Origin: an archaeon | Lineage (GTDB): Archaea > Asgardarchaeota > Hermodarchaeia > Hermodarchaeales > Hermodarchaeaceae | DNA length: 6,180 bases | NCBI GenBank assembly: GCA_016550405.1 | Contig: JABXGX010000126.1 | Span: forward strand, 1-6,180 | Reading direction: 5' to 3' | Notes under the pieces: generated by a model | Seen by the model: only the letters and a program-made list of their open reading frames with translations | What the model was told of the DNA's origin: nothing | The model's database searches: none | Translations under genes and position numbers: made by a program | Shown here: positions 5,555 to 6,180 of the stretch, one piece after another | Position numbering within the stretch: the stretch's first letter is position 1 | Layout of the letters: every line of letters starts with the position of its first letter

Positions 5555-6180
5555 ATGGTTGTACACGCAGTGTGGGTCATTGACACAAGCGGTATTCCTC
5601 TCTACCATAAGGCATATTCACCTCTTGAGTTCGATCCAACCCTGTTTAGTAGTTTCTTTTCTTCGCTTGTGCACTTCCAAAGTGAGTTGATGGGACGCCA
5701 ACTTCAAGATATTACCTTCGAAGACCTCTCCTTCAGTTACATCGTTGATGAAGGACTAGTATTCCTAGCTTGCGTCAAAAAAGATGCATCAACTGACAAA
5801 CTGCTTGAATCGCTCCGGGACATCTTCTTTCAATACTTTCGAGATGACTTGATTCTTCTCAGCACCTTACTACGAACTAGTCCACGTGCAAGAGAGCTGC
5901 TCCGTGATTTTGAAGTAGAGGTTGACAAAATAGTAGGGTTTACGCCACAAAAAGAACCTCTTCCTGTACGCATCACGGCTGTTCCTCGGTTGCTACATAA
6001 GGATTCGCCTGTTCGACAAGATCTTCTCCGCAGGTTTGGTATGAACTCAATTCTTGTCATCATCTTGGCAGACGGAAAACACCAAATTTCTGATATCTCT
6101 GATGCACTCGATATCCCTACCAAAGAAGTTGAAGAAATAATTGGGCATGCTCAACGTCGGGGATATCTGAAAGTAGTTTC
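5555..6180 (+). CDS. Longin-like N-terminal domain plus winged-helix protein (3' truncated by window edge)
   Basis: The frame is open from ATG 5555 to the right edge (208 complete codons), with no stop in the window. AGGGTG at 5543-5548 is a plausible ribosome binding site 6 nt upstream. GTG 5546, TTG 5534 and GTG 5519 are also in frame, but ATG 5555 places the first beta strand at the N-terminus. Residues 2-21 (VVHAVWVIDTSGIPLYHKAY) form a strand-turn-strand, 26-47 a helix (FDPTLFSSFFSSLVHFQSEL), then strands (ITFEDLSFSYIV, EGLVFLACVKK) and a helix (DKLLESLRDIFFQYF). This alpha-beta order resembles longin/roadblock-type domains, which occur in Asgard archaea and, in eukaryotes, in trafficking and GTPase-regulating proteins. 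Residues about 163-206 look like a winged helix: NSILVIILADGKHQISDISDALDIPTKEVEEIIGHAQRRGYL (split here only by reading position). No signal peptide or membrane segment is seen. The fold assignment is from pattern, and the function is unknown; the nearby GTPase suggests but does not prove a link. Confidence 0.8.
   Translation, partial: MVVHAVWVIDTSGIPLYHKAYSPLEFDPTLFSSFFSSLVHFQSELMGRQLQDITFEDLSFSYIVDEGLVFLACVKKDASTDKLLESLRDIFFQYFRDDLILLSTLLRTSPRARELLRDFEVEVDKIVGFTPQKEPLPVRITAVPRLLHKDSPVRQDLLRRFGMNSILVIILADGKHQISDISDALDIPTKEVEEIIGHAQRRGYLKVV

Noticed and set aside
5830..6123. Minus-strand open frame of 97 codons at the right edge
   Set aside because: It lies antisense to the longin-like/winged-helix frame, which has coherent secondary structure; the antisense product is Ser/Arg-rich and featureless.

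Overview
The window looks archaeal and most likely comes from an Asgard-group genome. It combines a geranylgeranyl reductase-type flavoprotein (archaeal lipid biosynthesis), a tungsten aldehyde oxidoreductase with a polyferredoxin partner, an archaeal-type class II asparaginyl-tRNA synthetase, a Ras/Rab-like small GTPase and a protein resembling longin-type domains. Ras-like GTPases next to longin/roadblock-type proteins are a known hallmark of Asgard archaea. The lineage within Asgard cannot be resolved from 6 kb, and the Asgard assignment is an inference.

Layout. Positions 1-908 (+) hold the 3' part of the geranylgeranyl reductase-family gene; its start lies left of the window. It converges, with only 23 bp between, on a two-gene unit read leftwards: a 16-cysteine polyferredoxin (3380-2847) followed by the aldehyde:ferredoxin oxidoreductase (2845-932). 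These two are tightly coupled: one base separates stop from start, and a strong Shine-Dalgarno for a TTG start lies inside the last ferredoxin codons. A 132-bp divergent intergenic region (3381-3512) carries a short inverted repeat and TATA-like candidates. To the right, all on the + strand, come the small GTPase (3513-4091), asparaginyl-tRNA synthetase (4143-5453, probably cotranscribed with the GTPase), a 101-bp gap with a small hairpin and a TATA-like box, and the 5' part of a longin-like plus winged-helix protein (5555 to beyond the right edge).

How the genes work together. The polyferredoxin and oxidoreductase probably form one complex that oxidises aldehydes and passes electrons through four [4Fe-4S] clusters to a ferredoxin pool or another subunit. 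The GTPase and the longin-like protein may belong to a eukaryote-like regulatory or membrane system; the tRNA synthetase between them is housekeeping. The most unusual observation is an abrupt switch in codon choice and GC skew inside the GTPase gene near position 3731. It could mark recombination between paralogous GTPase genes, a strand-skew boundary or an assembly junction. The GTPase also departs from consensus in its G3 and G4 motifs. I found no CRISPR array, insertion sequence, tRNA or rRNA.
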